Below, in pieces: positions 35,129 to 45,715 of a stretch of 54,203 bases of DNA. A program made the position numbers and the translations under genes. The stretch is from NCBI RefSeq assembly GCF_014644295.1, contig NZ_BMKK01000020.1:1-54203 (forward strand). The letters run 5' to 3'. Below the pieces are notes generated by a model. It did not search any database and had not been told where the DNA came from. It worked only from the letters and a program-made list of their open reading frames with translations. How positions within the stretch are numbered: position 1 is the stretch's first letter; the number at the start of each line of letters is the position of its first letter. The stretch comes from Emticicia aquatilis (GTDB lineage: Bacteria > Bacteroidota > Bacteroidia > Cytophagales > Spirosomataceae).

Positions 35129-35207
35129 TGAGAAAGAGAATGTCAAAAATGAGTTAAAGAATGTCAAAAATGAGTTAACACTTTCACCCTTTATTGATAT
35201 ATGTTTG
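35129..35207 (+). promoter_or_regulatory. Triple direct-repeat operator and -7 box, site C
   Basis: TGAGAAAG (35129-35136), TGAGTTAA (35150-35157) and TGAGTTAA (35171-35178) are each 21 bp apart, embedded in tandem AATGTCAAAAATGAGTTAA. TATGTTTG (35200-35207) follows the last repeat by exactly 21 bp, as in sites A and B. The third repeat may allow stronger or cooperative binding. Confidence 0.75.
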
Positions 35208-35231
35208 CACATCTTTTTACTACTCAATTAA

Positions 35232-35318
35232 ATGCCCATGAAAACTAAAAAATTATTCCCAAATATTGGCAGCCCTTGCCCACACCACAAATACTCTATT
35301 GCTTTAAAACGATTATAA
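35232..35318 (+). CDS. Small ORF (28 aa) in the leader of the 3363-aa gene
   Basis: ATG at 35232 (or 35238) begins 24 nt after the site C -7 box, almost the same distance as the LytTR ATG has from its box at site A (25 nt). The product would be MPMKTKKLFPNIG followed by a His/Cys-containing tail. The first codons resemble the starts of secreted genes here (MKTKLLFPI at 5471), so it may be a decayed gene start, a leader peptide, or chance. No homology is recognised. Confidence 0.3.
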   Translation: MPMKTKKLFPNIGSPCPHHKYSIALKRL

Positions 35319-35557
35319 ATCATGTTTAAACCCATTCTATTAATGACAATATCTTTTCAATAGAATCAAGCTCAATATAGAAGAGATTGTAAGCATATCT
35401 TATAGATGAGTAAAGCAATTTATTATTTCGATAATCAAAAACAAAAGTCCAAGATAAACCTAACTTTCATGGTAGAAAGATTGAAGGGGATTTATAGAAT
35501 ACCTCTCCTATTTTTTAACAAATACCATAGCAAAAAATCAATTTCACTTATACTCTT

Positions 35558-38500
35558 ATGAAAAAACTGTTATACTTCATTTTATTATTTATCGGGATTA
35601 ATGATTTGGTAAAAGCCCAAGCTCCCTCCCTTCTAAAGGATATTAATACTACTCTGACCAATGGTTCGAGTTCACCAAACTCCTTTGCTACACTCGGTAC
35701 TACTTTGTATTTTTCGGCAGTGAACAATTTAGGTGGCGAATTATGGAAAACAGATGGTACTGCCGCTGGTACGGTCTTAGTAAAAGATATAAACCCAGGG
35801 ACAGCATGGGGTGGTGTATCCGATTTGATAACTTACAATGGTGCTATTTATTTCAGTGCTAATAATGGTATAAACGGACAAGAACTCTGGAAAACCGATG
35901 GTACTACCGAAGGAACTGTCATGGTGAAAGATATTAAACCAGGCAGCGGTAACTCTAATCCAGGTTGGTTTTGTATTGTAAACAATGTGCTATTCTTTGT
36001 GGCAACCGAAGGGGCCGATGCAAAGCTTTGGAAGACCGATGGCACAGCCGCTGGTACTGTTATGATAGGTGGTAATTCTGGATTTGCTCCGAGAGGACTC
36101 AAGGCATTTGGCAATATTTTGCTTTATTCGGCCAATACAGTTGATAGCAGTCAACCATATCAGAATACAGAATTTTATAAAAGTGATGCCAATACAGCCA
36201 GTTTCGTCAAAGAAATAAACGGAGGGCTTGGGTCATCAAATCCAGGAGGCTTTTTTGATACAGGAAATGGCTATGCTTTATTTAGTGCTTATGATGGTAG
36301 TAAAGGTGCAGAACCTATCAAAACTGATGGTACAAGTGGTGGTACAGTCGTACTAAAAGATATAAACGTTCTGACTTATACTTTAGGGGGACAAACCTTA
36401 ACTCGTGATAGTGGCCCAGCTTTCTTTACTAATTTTAATGGATATACTTATTTTTCTGCCACCAATCAACGATATAATGGTAGAGAATTATGGAGAACGA
36501 ATGGTACAGAAGCCGGAACTACTTTGTTTAAAGACCTCAATGTAGTGGATACACTTGCCAGTTCGAATCCGGGTTATTTGACTGTGCTGGGTAGTTATTT
36601 GTATTTTACTGCAACGGATGGAGGCTCAAATAATGGTCTTTGGCGAACCGATGGAACTACTAATGGAACGGTATTTATAACTACACTTTCACCTTCATCA
36701 ACATTTTTCTTATTCAATAACAATCTCTATTTTACCCAAAGTGATGCTACCAACGGAAACGAACTTTGGAAAACCAACGGTACAGCGGGCGGAACGGTTC
36801 TGGTAAAAGATATAAACCCAGGTACGGCATCATCAAGTATTGATAAATTTTTTATACATAATGGTGTGCTTTACTTTAGAGCAACTGATGGCGTAAACGG
36901 TATTGAACTCTGGAAAACCGATGGTACAGCAGGCGGAACAGTCATGGTAAAAGATATTTATAATGATTCCAATAGTTCTTATCCAGCAAGTTTCACTACT
37001 GTAGGGGGGCAATCTTTTTTTGTAGCAGATGATGGCGTAAATGGACAAGAACTTTGGAAAACAGACGGTACAAATGCAGGTACAGCTTTGGTAAAAGATA
37101 TTAGAGCAGGAATAAATCCATCGTCTGTAAGCAACTTATATAACTTTAATAATACATTAGTTTTTTCGGCCAATGATAATATTAATGGTACTGAAATTTG
37201 GAAAAGCGACGGTACGGCAACTGGTACAACCATGCTTAAAGACTTTAATCTAAGTGGAAATGCCTCTCCTTCTCAATTTAAACTATATAATTCAAAATTA
37301 TACTTTTCTGCTAATGATGGTGTCAATGGTACCGAACTCGGCCAAAGTGACGGTACAGCTAACGGTACTATTACATTGAAAGATATTAATACTGGAAATT
37401 CGGGGTCTTTTCCTCAAAACTTTACGATTTCAAATAATATTCTATTCTTTACGGCATCCAATAGCACCAATGGTAGTGAACTCTGGAAAACCGATGGTAC
37501 GAGTACCGGAACGGAAATGGTCAAAGATATAAATACCAATACGGGGGTCGGTTCACAAATAAGTAACTTGATAGATTTAAATGGTACACTTTTTTTCCAA
37601 GCTACTGATAATACTAACGGTTCTGAGTTATGGAAGTCGAATGGTACAAGTCAGGGTACAGTTATGGTTAAAAATATAAATCCAGTAAGTTCATCAACAC
37701 CCAGTGGATTAACCTTATTGAATAACGTCATTTACTTCTCGGCTTTTGATAATGTAAATGGTACAGAGCTATGGAGAAGCGATGGAACTGAAACGGGTAC
37801 TTTTATGCTGAAAGACATAAATACTACTACATCTACGGCAAGTTCATCGCCAAGTAGCTTTGTAGTTTGTAATAATACTCTATTTTTTATAGCTAACGAC
37901 GGTGTAAGCGGGCAAGAACTTTGGAAAACAGACGGCTCACCCAATGGAACAGTTTTAGTCAAAGATTTAAACGCAGCCACAACCAGTTCAACTATTTCAA
38001 ATCTCACAGCTGTTGGAAATACTTTATACTTCATCGCCAAAAACTCATCGGGTATCGTAAAACTTTGGAAGTCTGATGGTACAACCAGCGGTACAGTAGA
38101 AGTTTCTAATCCAAGCAGTATTACGGAGTTATTACCTACAAGTTTGACAGCATTCGGCACAAAACTATTGATAGTTGGTAATGATGCAGTTTCTGGTACA
38201 GAACCCTTTATTCTTTCAACAAGTGCCGTTAGTTTACCTACAATTACGAGCCACCCAACAAGTGTTACAACTTGTCCGTCAAGTGCAACTTCTTTCTCTG
38301 TTACAGCAACCGATGCAACTTCGTATCAATGGCAAGTAAGTGTCAATAATGGAAGTTTTACAAATCTCACCAATACAAGTCCATATTCGGGTATAACATC
38401 GCCTACGCTTAATATTAGCAACACAACGGGCCTTAATGGTAATCAATATCGTTGTGTAGCCACCAACACACAAGGAAGTGTAAACTCAAATCCTGCTACC

Positions 38501-41500
38501 CTAACAGTCTCAAGTCCACCAAATGCAACATCGGTTTCGGTTAATAACACAAGTATTTGTAATGGTACAAGTGTCACACTATCTGCTTCTTGTACTACTG
38601 GTACAATTACTTGGTATAATCTACTCACAGGAGGAGTTGCAATAGGAACAGGCACTGGGTTTGTACAAACACCTTCTACTAATATTACCTATTATGCTGC
38701 TTGTAGCTCAAATGGCTGTGAATCTGCCACTCGACAAGCTACGAACCAAGTTACAGTCACACAAGGACCCAATAACCCAACAGCAGTTTCAGTAAGCATT
38801 ACAAGTGTTTGTTCAGGTACCAGTGTTATATTATCTGCCACCTGTGCCACAGGTACTGTCACTTGGTATGGACAATTAACTGGAGGAAGTATTCTTGGCA
38901 CTGGAACAGGCCTAAGCCAAACACCAACTTCAAATACTACGTATTATGCGGCTTGTCGTTTAAATAATTGTGAAAATACTACCCGACAAGCAACAAACCA
39001 AGTGACGGTTACACAAGCTCCGAATAATCCAACGGCTGTTTCGGTCAATAATACCAATATTTGTACAGGCACAAGTGTTACACTTTCGGCCACTTGTGCT
39101 TCGGGTACAGTTACTTGGTACAATCAACTTGTGGGAGGTGTAGCACTCGGTACAGGAACAGGATTTAGCCAAACACCAACTTCGAACACTACGTATTATG
39201 CGGCTTGTCGTTTGAATAATTGTGAAAACGCCACTCGTCAAGCTACCAGTCCAATAATTGTAACCCTAATCCCTGCTAATCCTACCGCTGTTTCGGTTAA
39301 TAATACCAATATCTGTAATGGTTCAAGTGTCACACTTTCGGCCACCTGTAACATTGGTACAGTTACTTGGTACAATCAGCTTACTGGTGGGGGTATCTTG
39401 GGTACAGGTACTGGTTTAAGCCAGTCTCCTACTACAACAGCTACTTACTATGCTGCTTGTCGTTCGAATAATTGTGAAAGTCCTACTCGCCAAGCTACCA
39501 ATCAAGTAGTGGTAACTCAAGTTCCAGCAAATCCTACTGCAGTTTCGGTCAATAATAGCAATATCTGCAATGGTTCAAGTATTTCGCTTTTCGCTACTTG
39601 TGCCACCGGTACGGTTACATGGTACAATCAACTTACTGGAGGAGTAGCACTCGGTACAGGAAGCGGATTGAGCCAAACGCCAACAACAACTACAACATTC
39701 TATGCCGCTTGCCGCTTAAATAACTGTGAGAACGCTACTCGTCAAGCAACCAGTCAAGTTGTTGTTACGCAAATTCCTACCAACCCAACGGCTGTTTCGG
39801 TAAGTAGTACAGCAGTTTGTCGAGGTGCAAGTGTTACATTGTCGGCTACCTGTGCTACAGGTACGGTCACTTGGTATAGTCAATTAACTGGAGGAAGTAT
39901 CCTTGGTACAGGAACAGGGTTAAGTCAAACACCTCTTTCAAATACAACATATTATGCTACTTGCCGATTAAATAATTGCGAAAGCCCTACTCGCCAAAAT
40001 ACCAGTCAGGTAGTTGTTACACTAATTCCTGCAAACCCTACTGCGGTTTCGGTGAGTAGTACAAGTATTTGTAGTGGTACAAATGTTACGTTATCAGCCA
40101 CTTGTGCCACGGGTACAGTCACTTGGTACAATCAATCAACTGGAGGAACTATTCTTGGGACAAGTTCAGGGTTTACTCAAGCTCCATCTGCCAACACCAC
40201 CTACTATGCCGCTTGTCGTCTGAATAACTGTGAGAATACATCTCGTCAAACAACTGGTTTAATTACAGTTACGCAAACTCCGAGTAACCCTACTGGGGTT
40301 TCGGTCAATAATTCAAATATTTGTAATGGTACGAGTGTAACTTTATCAGCCACTTGTGCTACGGGTACAGTAACTTGGTATAATCAACTAACTGGAGGTA
40401 CAGCTATCGGAACAGGTACGAATCTTTCGCAATCTCCAACCGTCAATACTACCTATTATGCGGCCTGTCGTTTGAATAGTTGCGAAAATACGATTCGTCA
40501 AAGTACTGGGCAAGTTGTTGTCACATCAAGACCTAATAACCCAACGGCAGTATCGGTCAATAATACCAGTGTTTGTAATGGCACAAGTGTAATTTTATCA
40601 GCTACTTGTGCTACGGGTACGGTAACTTGGTATAATCAATTAACGGGTGGTTCAATTCTTGGGACAGGCACTGGATTAAGCCAATCTCCAACATCAAATA
40701 CTATCTATTATGCTGCTTGTAACTTAAATAACTGCGAAAACCTTACTCGACAGGCTACTAATCAGGTTACAGTTACTCAAGTTCCGAGTAATCCAACGGC
40801 GGTTTCGGTCAATAATACTACTATTTGCAGTGGAACGAGTGTGACACTTTCGGCTACTTGTGCTACGGGTACGGTAACTTGGTACAATCAATTAACGGGT
40901 GGTTCAATTCTTGGGACAGGCACTGGCTTAACTCAATCACCTACTTCAAACGTTACGTATTATGCCGCTTGTCGTTTGAATAATTGCGAAAATGCCACTC
41001 GTCAAGCTACTACCCAAGTTTCAGTTACTCAAGTACCAAATGTTCCAACCGCTTTGGCTGCAAACCCTACTACTTTAAGTTTAGGAAATAATACAATCTT
41101 ATCGGCAACGTGTGCTAATGGAACTGTAAAATGGTACGGTCAACTCTCTGGTGGAACGCTTTTAGGAACTGGTAGTTCATTCGATTACACTCCTCCTATC
41201 CAAGGTGGATTCAATTACTACGCAACCTGCGATAATGGCACTTGTGCCAGCACTCGTGTGGCGAGTCCTTTGGTTACAGTCAACGGAGCCGTTGCTAATC
41301 CAACCTCTGTATCGGTCAATAATACCAATATTTGTGTCGGAACCCAACTCTCTCTTACCGCCAATTGTGCAACAGGAACCGTCCAATGGTATAATCAAGC
41401 TACGGGCGGAAGCTCAATCGGTAATGGTAGCCCATTTAATACCACGCCTTCGGCCGGAAATATAACGTATTATGCTTCTTGTTTAGATGATGTTGTAGAA

Positions 41501-44500
41501 AGTGGACGTGTTCCTACAAGTTCGGTTCAAGTCACTCCTACTCCGTCAAGTCCTACTTCTGTCAATATTAGCCAAACAAGTATCTGTACAGGTACTGATG
41601 TAAACCTAACAGCCTCTTGTGCGACTGGAACAGTGGTTTGGTATAATCAACTTTCGGGTGGAAGTATGATTGGAACTGGAAGCTCTCTATTAATATCACC
41701 TACGGTTGGTACTTACACTTATTATGCAGCCTGTGAAAGCGGAATATGCGTAAGTTCGAGGGTTTCTACAACTACATTGACAGTCAATGAAACACCTACA
41801 AGTGCAACCAATATCAGTGTTAATGATTATTCTGTATGCTCAGGAACAAACGTAACTTTATCAGCAACTTGTACTTCAGGCGTAATAACTTGGTACAATA
41901 GCGAAACGGGTAGTGCAATCGGAACAGGCAACGGGCTTTCGGTTACTCCTCCAGTAGGAAATAATATCTATTATGTATCGTGTAAAACTCTTACTTGTGA
42001 AAGTTCAAAAACAGCAACATCACCCATAACAGTAAGCCCGACTCCATCAAATCCTACTGGAGTTTCGGTAAGTGCAACTGCTATCTGTGATGATGCAAAT
42101 ATTACTTTGAATGCGACTTGTTCATCGGGTAATGTCGTCTGGTACACGCAAGCTACTGGCGGAACAGCCATTGGCAATGGAGATGGACTAGTTCAATCGC
42201 CCAACGTAGGGACAACTACTTATTATGCCGCTTGTGAGACGCCAAACTGTAATAGTGCCAGAGTCGCTACCAATGCAGTGACAGTAACTGCTCTTCCGAA
42301 CATACCTACCACCGTGACAGTTAGCGAAACCGAAATTTGTAATGGAACAAACATTACTCTATCGGCCACCTGTAGTACTGGTACGCTCAAATGGTACAAT
42401 CAATCAAGTGGAGGAACAGCCATTGGTACTGGGAATAACCTTCAGCAGACACCTACGGTTTCTACAACTTACTATGCAAGTTGTGAAAACGGGCAATGTT
42501 TAAGTGCCAGAGTTGCAACCAATCAAGTGGTTGTAAACAATATCCCGAGTAACCCGACAAGTGTTAATGCGAATCCTACCTCGATTACATTAGGAAACTC
42601 CACAATCCTGAGTGCTAATTGTGCATCTGGTTCGTTAGTATGGTATAACGACCTCACAGGCGAAAATCAAATCGGTATAGGTAATAATTTGTCAATTACG
42701 CCTCAAATTCCAGGAGCATTTCAATATTATGCTGCGTGCGAATCTAATAATTGTGTGAGTAGTCGAATTGCCAGCCCTTCGGTTAATGTTATTGGCTTAG
42801 TTGATAATCCGACCAATGTATCGGTCAATAACACTAATATTTGTAATGGAGATAATATCTCATTATCAGCTACTTGTGTTTCGGGGAGTGTACGTTGGTA
42901 CAATCAAGCGACTGGAGGGGTTATTATCGGAACAAACAGTCCATTGAGTCAAACTCCTTCAGTTGGAACTACTATTTATTATGCTTCATGTTTTGATAAT
43001 AATATTGAAAGTGGTAGAGTTCCTACAAGTCCGGTTACTGTTACCTCACTACCTATTAACCCTGCAAATGTTTTGGTTTCTAACACATCCATTTGTGAAG
43101 GTTCAAGTGTTTCATTGACAGCAAATTGTAGTATCGGCACTCTAACTTGGTATAGCCAAGCTACGGGTGGCACTGCTCTTGGAAACGGCTCACCATTTGC
43201 TCATACCCCAGATGCCAACATCACCTATTATGCCTCTTGTGAAAACATTTGTGGTGTTAGCGGAAGAGTGGCAACAAGTGCCGTAAATGTGACACTAACA
43301 CCAGCAGTGCCGACCAATGTAGCCATCAACGATAATATCATTTGCGTGGGTACATCTGTCGATTTGACGGCAAATTGTTCATCAGGAGTCATTACATGGT
43401 ATAATCAATTAACTGGCGGAACGGCTATTGGAACAAGTTCTCCATTGGCTCAATCGCCAGCAGTGGGTAGCTATACTTATTATGTTTCTTGTGAAAACGG
43501 TTCTTGCAAAAGCGAGAGGGTTGCTACCAGTATTTTGACCGTTGAAGCACTTCCTTCTTCGCCAACCAATGTAGTATCGAACCTGAGCAATGTTAACGTC
43601 GGAACAAGTATTTCTCTATCAGCAAATTGTAATAGTGGTAGTATCGTTTGGTACAATCAGGCTACTGGAGGAACACAAATAGGCACTGGAAACTCACTGA
43701 GTTATTCGCCACAGTCGGCAGGAAGTTTCCAATATTATGCCGCTTGTGAGACAGCCAATTGTAAAAGCACACGTATTGCAACTGGCACGGTCAATGTCAA
43801 TGGTCAATTAGGTAATCCTACAAATGTTTTGGTTGATAATACTGTAATTTGCAGTGGTTCAAGTATTTCATTATCAGCCACTTGTAGTGTTGGCACGGTC
43901 ACTTGGTATAATCAGCAGGCAGGCGGAAGTACCATCGGAACGGGTAATCCATTGACCCTAATTCCTTCGGTTGGAAACATCACTTACTACGCTTCGTGTA
44001 TTGATAATAATATCGAAAGTGGACGAGTAGCAACAAGTCCGATTACAGTTAATGCTCAACCGATTTCACCAAGCAATGTATCTGCCAATAACACGGCGAT
44101 ATGTAATGGCGAAAGTGTTTCATTATCTGCCACTTGTAGTATCGGAACAATAACTTGGTATGATGTAGCAACTGGCGGAGTAGCCATTGGCAATGGTAAT
44201 TCATTAAGTCAAACACCATCAGTTTCTACAACTTATTATGCGGCTTGCGAAACTGAAAATTGCAATAGTGGACGAGTAGCAACAAGTCAGATAGTGGTTA
44301 CAAATATTCCAAACACGCCAAGCAACGTATCAGAAAACTTGGCGATTTGTAGCGGAACAAGCACTACTCTCTCGGCAACTTGCGAAGGTTCTACTGTTAT
44401 GTGGTACACAAGTCTTGAAGGAGGAATTGGAACGGCTAATAGCCCATTCAACACACCTACATTGACAAACAATACCAACTATTATGTTGCTTGTGAAAGT

Positions 44501-45649
44501 GGTTCGTGCAAAAGTACAAGAACACAAATAACCATAAGTATCAATACAAATCAGCCTATTACGGCCTCAAATGGTGGCCCCTACAATGGTGGACAGACAA
44601 TTGAATTGAGTGTAAGTGAAGGAGTTTCTTATTCTTGGGTAGGACCAAATAATTTTAGTAGTACCATAGCCAACCCAACGATTCCTAATGTTACGCTGAT
44701 TAATGGTGGTATTTACACTGTCACGGTCGTAACGGGTATCTGTAACTTTGTTGCGACAGCGACTACCAATGTAATTGTTAATGGAGTTGACCCATGTACT
44801 CAAATAGTAGATTTACAGTTCGTAAAAGCGGGTAATCCTCATCAACCCTTATTCTCTTTAATCGATGGAATGTCTATCCAACAGATTGCAGAACCAGTTT
44901 CAGTTCTTGCCATTCCTATTTGCCAAACAACGCCAATCGAAAGTGTTGAAATGACTATCGTTGGCCCTCAACAAAATTGGACAATCCTACAAAATGTCGA
45001 GCCGTTTGCCTTATTCGATAATTATGGTTCGGATATTTGGGGAAGAAACTTTTTGCCAGGTACTTATACTATTACAATAACTGGCTATGCCCAAGACAAT
45101 CGTCTGGGAGGGATTGTTTATGGACCTGTTGTTACGACTTTTACTATCGAAGGTAACTTGGCTACTATTTCTGCTCCTACCCTTTCAACCAACATACTTT
45201 GTGCCGGTAGTTCAGTTAATGTTAATTTTTCGACAACAGGTTCTTTCAACCCAAGTAATAATTTTCAAGTACAACTTTCTGATGCAAATGGTGGTTTCAA
45301 TAATCCAGTAACTATTGGCACGACGAATATCGCAGGTATGATTACTTGTCAAATTCCACAAACTACCAATGAAGGCACAAATTATCGTTTAAGAGTAATT
45401 TCAACAAACCAAGCTTTAGCAAGCAATCCAAGTTTAAATAGTTTTTCGATAAGTCCGGCCTCAAAAACAATCACAGGCAATCTTACAGGAACGCTGATAG
45501 AGCAAGCCTCACAGACAATTACAGCTTCAAATAAAATTATTTCTCCTGCTAATGTAAATTACCAAGCTGGAAAGGCTATCATTCTGAATGCAGGTTTTGA
45601 AGCAAATTCTGGTACTGTTTTCAAAGCGGAAATTAGAAGTTGTAATTAG
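35558..45649 (+). CDS. Giant secreted repeat protein: ELWxTDGT propeller, 24 Ig-like modules, GCX-like C-terminus
   Basis: 3363-aa exported protein. Signal peptide ends at about DLVKAQ. Residues ~40-880 hold 17 copies of an ELWKTDGTxxGTxxxKDI motif (one degenerate, TELGQSDGTANGT), probably a beta-propeller-like domain. One Ig-like segment (YQWQVSVNNGSFTNL) leads into 24 modules of ~84 residues (NPTAVSVNN..IC..TSVTLSATC.TGTVTWYNQL pattern), each with several Cys. After a PKD-like part, the C-terminus contains ASQTITASNKIISP, YQAGKAIILNAGFEANSG and VFKAEIRSCN, fitting the '3-coathanger stack'/GCX C-terminal domain of Bacteroidota secreted proteins; I name this from memory. A surface adhesin or matrix protein is likely. 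Site C is the only promoter candidate found. Confidence 0.88.
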   Translation: MKKLLYFILLFIGINDLVKAQAPSLLKDINTTLTNGSSSPNSFATLGTTLYFSAVNNLGGELWKTDGTAAGTVLVKDINPGTAWGGVSDLITYNGAIYFSANNGINGQELWKTDGTTEGTVMVKDIKPGSGNSNPGWFCIVNNVLFFVATEGADAKLWKTDGTAAGTVMIGGNSGFAPRGLKAFGNILLYSANTVDSSQPYQNTEFYKSDANTASFVKEINGGLGSSNPGGFFDTGNGYALFSAYDGSKGAEPIKTDGTSGGTVVLKDINVLTYTLGGQTLTRDSGPAFFTNFNGYTYFSATNQRYNGRELWRTNGTEAGTTLFKDLNVVDTLASSNPGYLTVLGSYLYFTATDGGSNNGLWRTDGTTNGTVFITTLSPSSTFFLFNNNLYFTQSDATNGNELWKTNGTAGGTVLVKDINPGTASSSIDKFFIHNGVLYFRATDGVNGIELWKTDGTAGGTVMVKDIYNDSNSSYPASFTTVGGQSFFVADDGVNGQELWKTDGTNAGTALVKDIRAGINPSSVSNLYNFNNTLVFSANDNINGTEIWKSDGTATGTTMLKDFNLSGNASPSQFKLYNSKLYFSANDGVNGTELGQSDGTANGTITLKDINTGNSGSFPQNFTISNNILFFTASNSTNGSELWKTDGTSTGTEMVKDINTNTGVGSQISNLIDLNGTLFFQATDNTNGSELWKSNGTSQGTVMVKNINPVSSSTPSGLTLLNNVIYFSAFDNVNGTELWRSDGTETGTFMLKDINTTTSTASSSPSSFVVCNNTLFFIANDGVSGQELWKTDGSPNGTVLVKDLNAATTSSTISNLTAVGNTLYFIAKNSSGIVKLWKSDGTTSGTVEVSNPSSITELLPTSLTAFGTKLLIVGNDAVSGTEPFILSTSAVSLPTITSHPTSVTTCPSSATSFSVTATDATSYQWQVSVNNGSFTNLTNTSPYSGITSPTLNISNTTGLNGNQYRCVATNTQGSVNSNPATLTVSSPPNATSVSVNNTSICNGTSVTLSASCTTGTITWYNLLTGGVAIGTGTGFVQTPSTNITYYAACSSNGCESATRQATNQVTVTQGPNNPTAVSVSITSVCSGTSVILSATCATGTVTWYGQLTGGSILGTGTGLSQTPTSNTTYYAACRLNNCENTTRQATNQVTVTQAPNNPTAVSVNNTNICTGTSVTLSATCASGTVTWYNQLVGGVALGTGTGFSQTPTSNTTYYAACRLNNCENATRQATSPIIVTLIPANPTAVSVNNTNICNGSSVTLSATCNIGTVTWYNQLTGGGILGTGTGLSQSPTTTATYYAACRSNNCESPTRQATNQVVVTQVPANPTAVSVNNSNICNGSSISLFATCATGTVTWYNQLTGGVALGTGSGLSQTPTTTTTFYAACRLNNCENATRQATSQVVVTQIPTNPTAVSVSSTAVCRGASVTLSATCATGTVTWYSQLTGGSILGTGTGLSQTPLSNTTYYATCRLNNCESPTRQNTSQVVVTLIPANPTAVSVSSTSICSGTNVTLSATCATGTVTWYNQSTGGTILGTSSGFTQAPSANTTYYAACRLNNCENTSRQTTGLITVTQTPSNPTGVSVNNSNICNGTSVTLSATCATGTVTWYNQLTGGTAIGTGTNLSQSPTVNTTYYAACRLNSCENTIRQSTGQVVVTSRPNNPTAVSVNNTSVCNGTSVILSATCATGTVTWYNQLTGGSILGTGTGLSQSPTSNTIYYAACNLNNCENLTRQATNQVTVTQVPSNPTAVSVNNTTICSGTSVTLSATCATGTVTWYNQLTGGSILGTGTGLTQSPTSNVTYYAACRLNNCENATRQATTQVSVTQVPNVPTALAANPTTLSLGNNTILSATCANGTVKWYGQLSGGTLLGTGSSFDYTPPIQGGFNYYATCDNGTCASTRVASPLVTVNGAVANPTSVSVNNTNICVGTQLSLTANCATGTVQWYNQATGGSSIGNGSPFNTTPSAGNITYYASCLDDVVESGRVPTSSVQVTPTPSSPTSVNISQTSICTGTDVNLTASCATGTVVWYNQLSGGSMIGTGSSLLISPTVGTYTYYAACESGICVSSRVSTTTLTVNETPTSATNISVNDYSVCSGTNVTLSATCTSGVITWYNSETGSAIGTGNGLSVTPPVGNNIYYVSCKTLTCESSKTATSPITVSPTPSNPTGVSVSATAICDDANITLNATCSSGNVVWYTQATGGTAIGNGDGLVQSPNVGTTTYYAACETPNCNSARVATNAVTVTALPNIPTTVTVSETEICNGTNITLSATCSTGTLKWYNQSSGGTAIGTGNNLQQTPTVSTTYYASCENGQCLSARVATNQVVVNNIPSNPTSVNANPTSITLGNSTILSANCASGSLVWYNDLTGENQIGIGNNLSITPQIPGAFQYYAACESNNCVSSRIASPSVNVIGLVDNPTNVSVNNTNICNGDNISLSATCVSGSVRWYNQATGGVIIGTNSPLSQTPSVGTTIYYASCFDNNIESGRVPTSPVTVTSLPINPANVLVSNTSICEGSSVSLTANCSIGTLTWYSQATGGTALGNGSPFAHTPDANITYYASCENICGVSGRVATSAVNVTLTPAVPTNVAINDNIICVGTSVDLTANCSSGVITWYNQLTGGTAIGTSSPLAQSPAVGSYTYYVSCENGSCKSERVATSILTVEALPSSPTNVVSNLSNVNVGTSISLSANCNSGSIVWYNQATGGTQIGTGNSLSYSPQSAGSFQYYAACETANCKSTRIATGTVNVNGQLGNPTNVLVDNTVICSGSSISLSATCSVGTVTWYNQQAGGSTIGTGNPLTLIPSVGNITYYASCIDNNIESGRVATSPITVNAQPISPSNVSANNTAICNGESVSLSATCSIGTITWYDVATGGVAIGNGNSLSQTPSVSTTYYAACETENCNSGRVATSQIVVTNIPNTPSNVSENLAICSGTSTTLSATCEGSTVMWYTSLEGGIGTANSPFNTPTLTNNTNYYVACESGSCKSTRTQITISINTNQPITASNGGPYNGGQTIELSVSEGVSYSWVGPNNFSSTIANPTIPNVTLINGGIYTVTVVTGICNFVATATTNVIVNGVDPCTQIVDLQFVKAGNPHQPLFSLIDGMSIQQIAEPVSVLAIPICQTTPIESVEMTIVGPQQNWTILQNVEPFALFDNYGSDIWGRNFLPGTYTITITGYAQDNRLGGIVYGPVVTTFTIEGNLATISAPTLSTNILCAGSSVNVNFSTTGSFNPSNNFQVQLSDANGGFNNPVTIGTTNIAGMITCQIPQTTNEGTNYRLRVISTNQALASNPSLNSFSISPASKTITGNLTGTLIEQASQTITASNKIISPANVNYQAGKAIILNAGFEANSGTVFKAEIRSCN
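38517..44540 (+). repeat. 24 Ig-like modules, ~252-bp unit
   Basis: Successive NPTxVSVNN starts (for example near 38772, 39024 and 39276) are 252 bp apart in the first half, which is highly homogeneous; later modules vary in length and sequence. Modules 11, 17 and 21 lack the first Cys (PTTLSLGNN, PTSITLGNS, LSNVNVGTS) and recur at six- and four-module steps, suggesting duplication of multi-module blocks. Confidence 0.75.
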
Positions 45650-45715
45650 GCCAAAAATTAGAGTCAGAGTAAATAATAGGTTACTACTCTATAAAATTTA
45701 ATTTCAATTATTGAA

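Larger units (their letters stand above)
34749..35557. other. 809-bp intergenic region with terminator, site C and a small ORF
   Basis: Holds the sulfatase terminator (34765-34810), about 300 bp of AT-rich sequence with nothing nameable, the triple 21-bp repeat and -7 box of site C (35129-35207), a 28-codon ORF (35232-35318) and a further ~240 bp before the 3363-aa gene. No better promoter is seen closer to that gene, so its leader may be ~345 nt. Confidence 0.6.

Noticed and set aside
37732-38160. 142-codon minus-strand frame inside the 3363-aa gene
   Set aside because: Antisense to the ELWxTDGT repeats; its sequence repeats with the same period and has no start context or family likeness.
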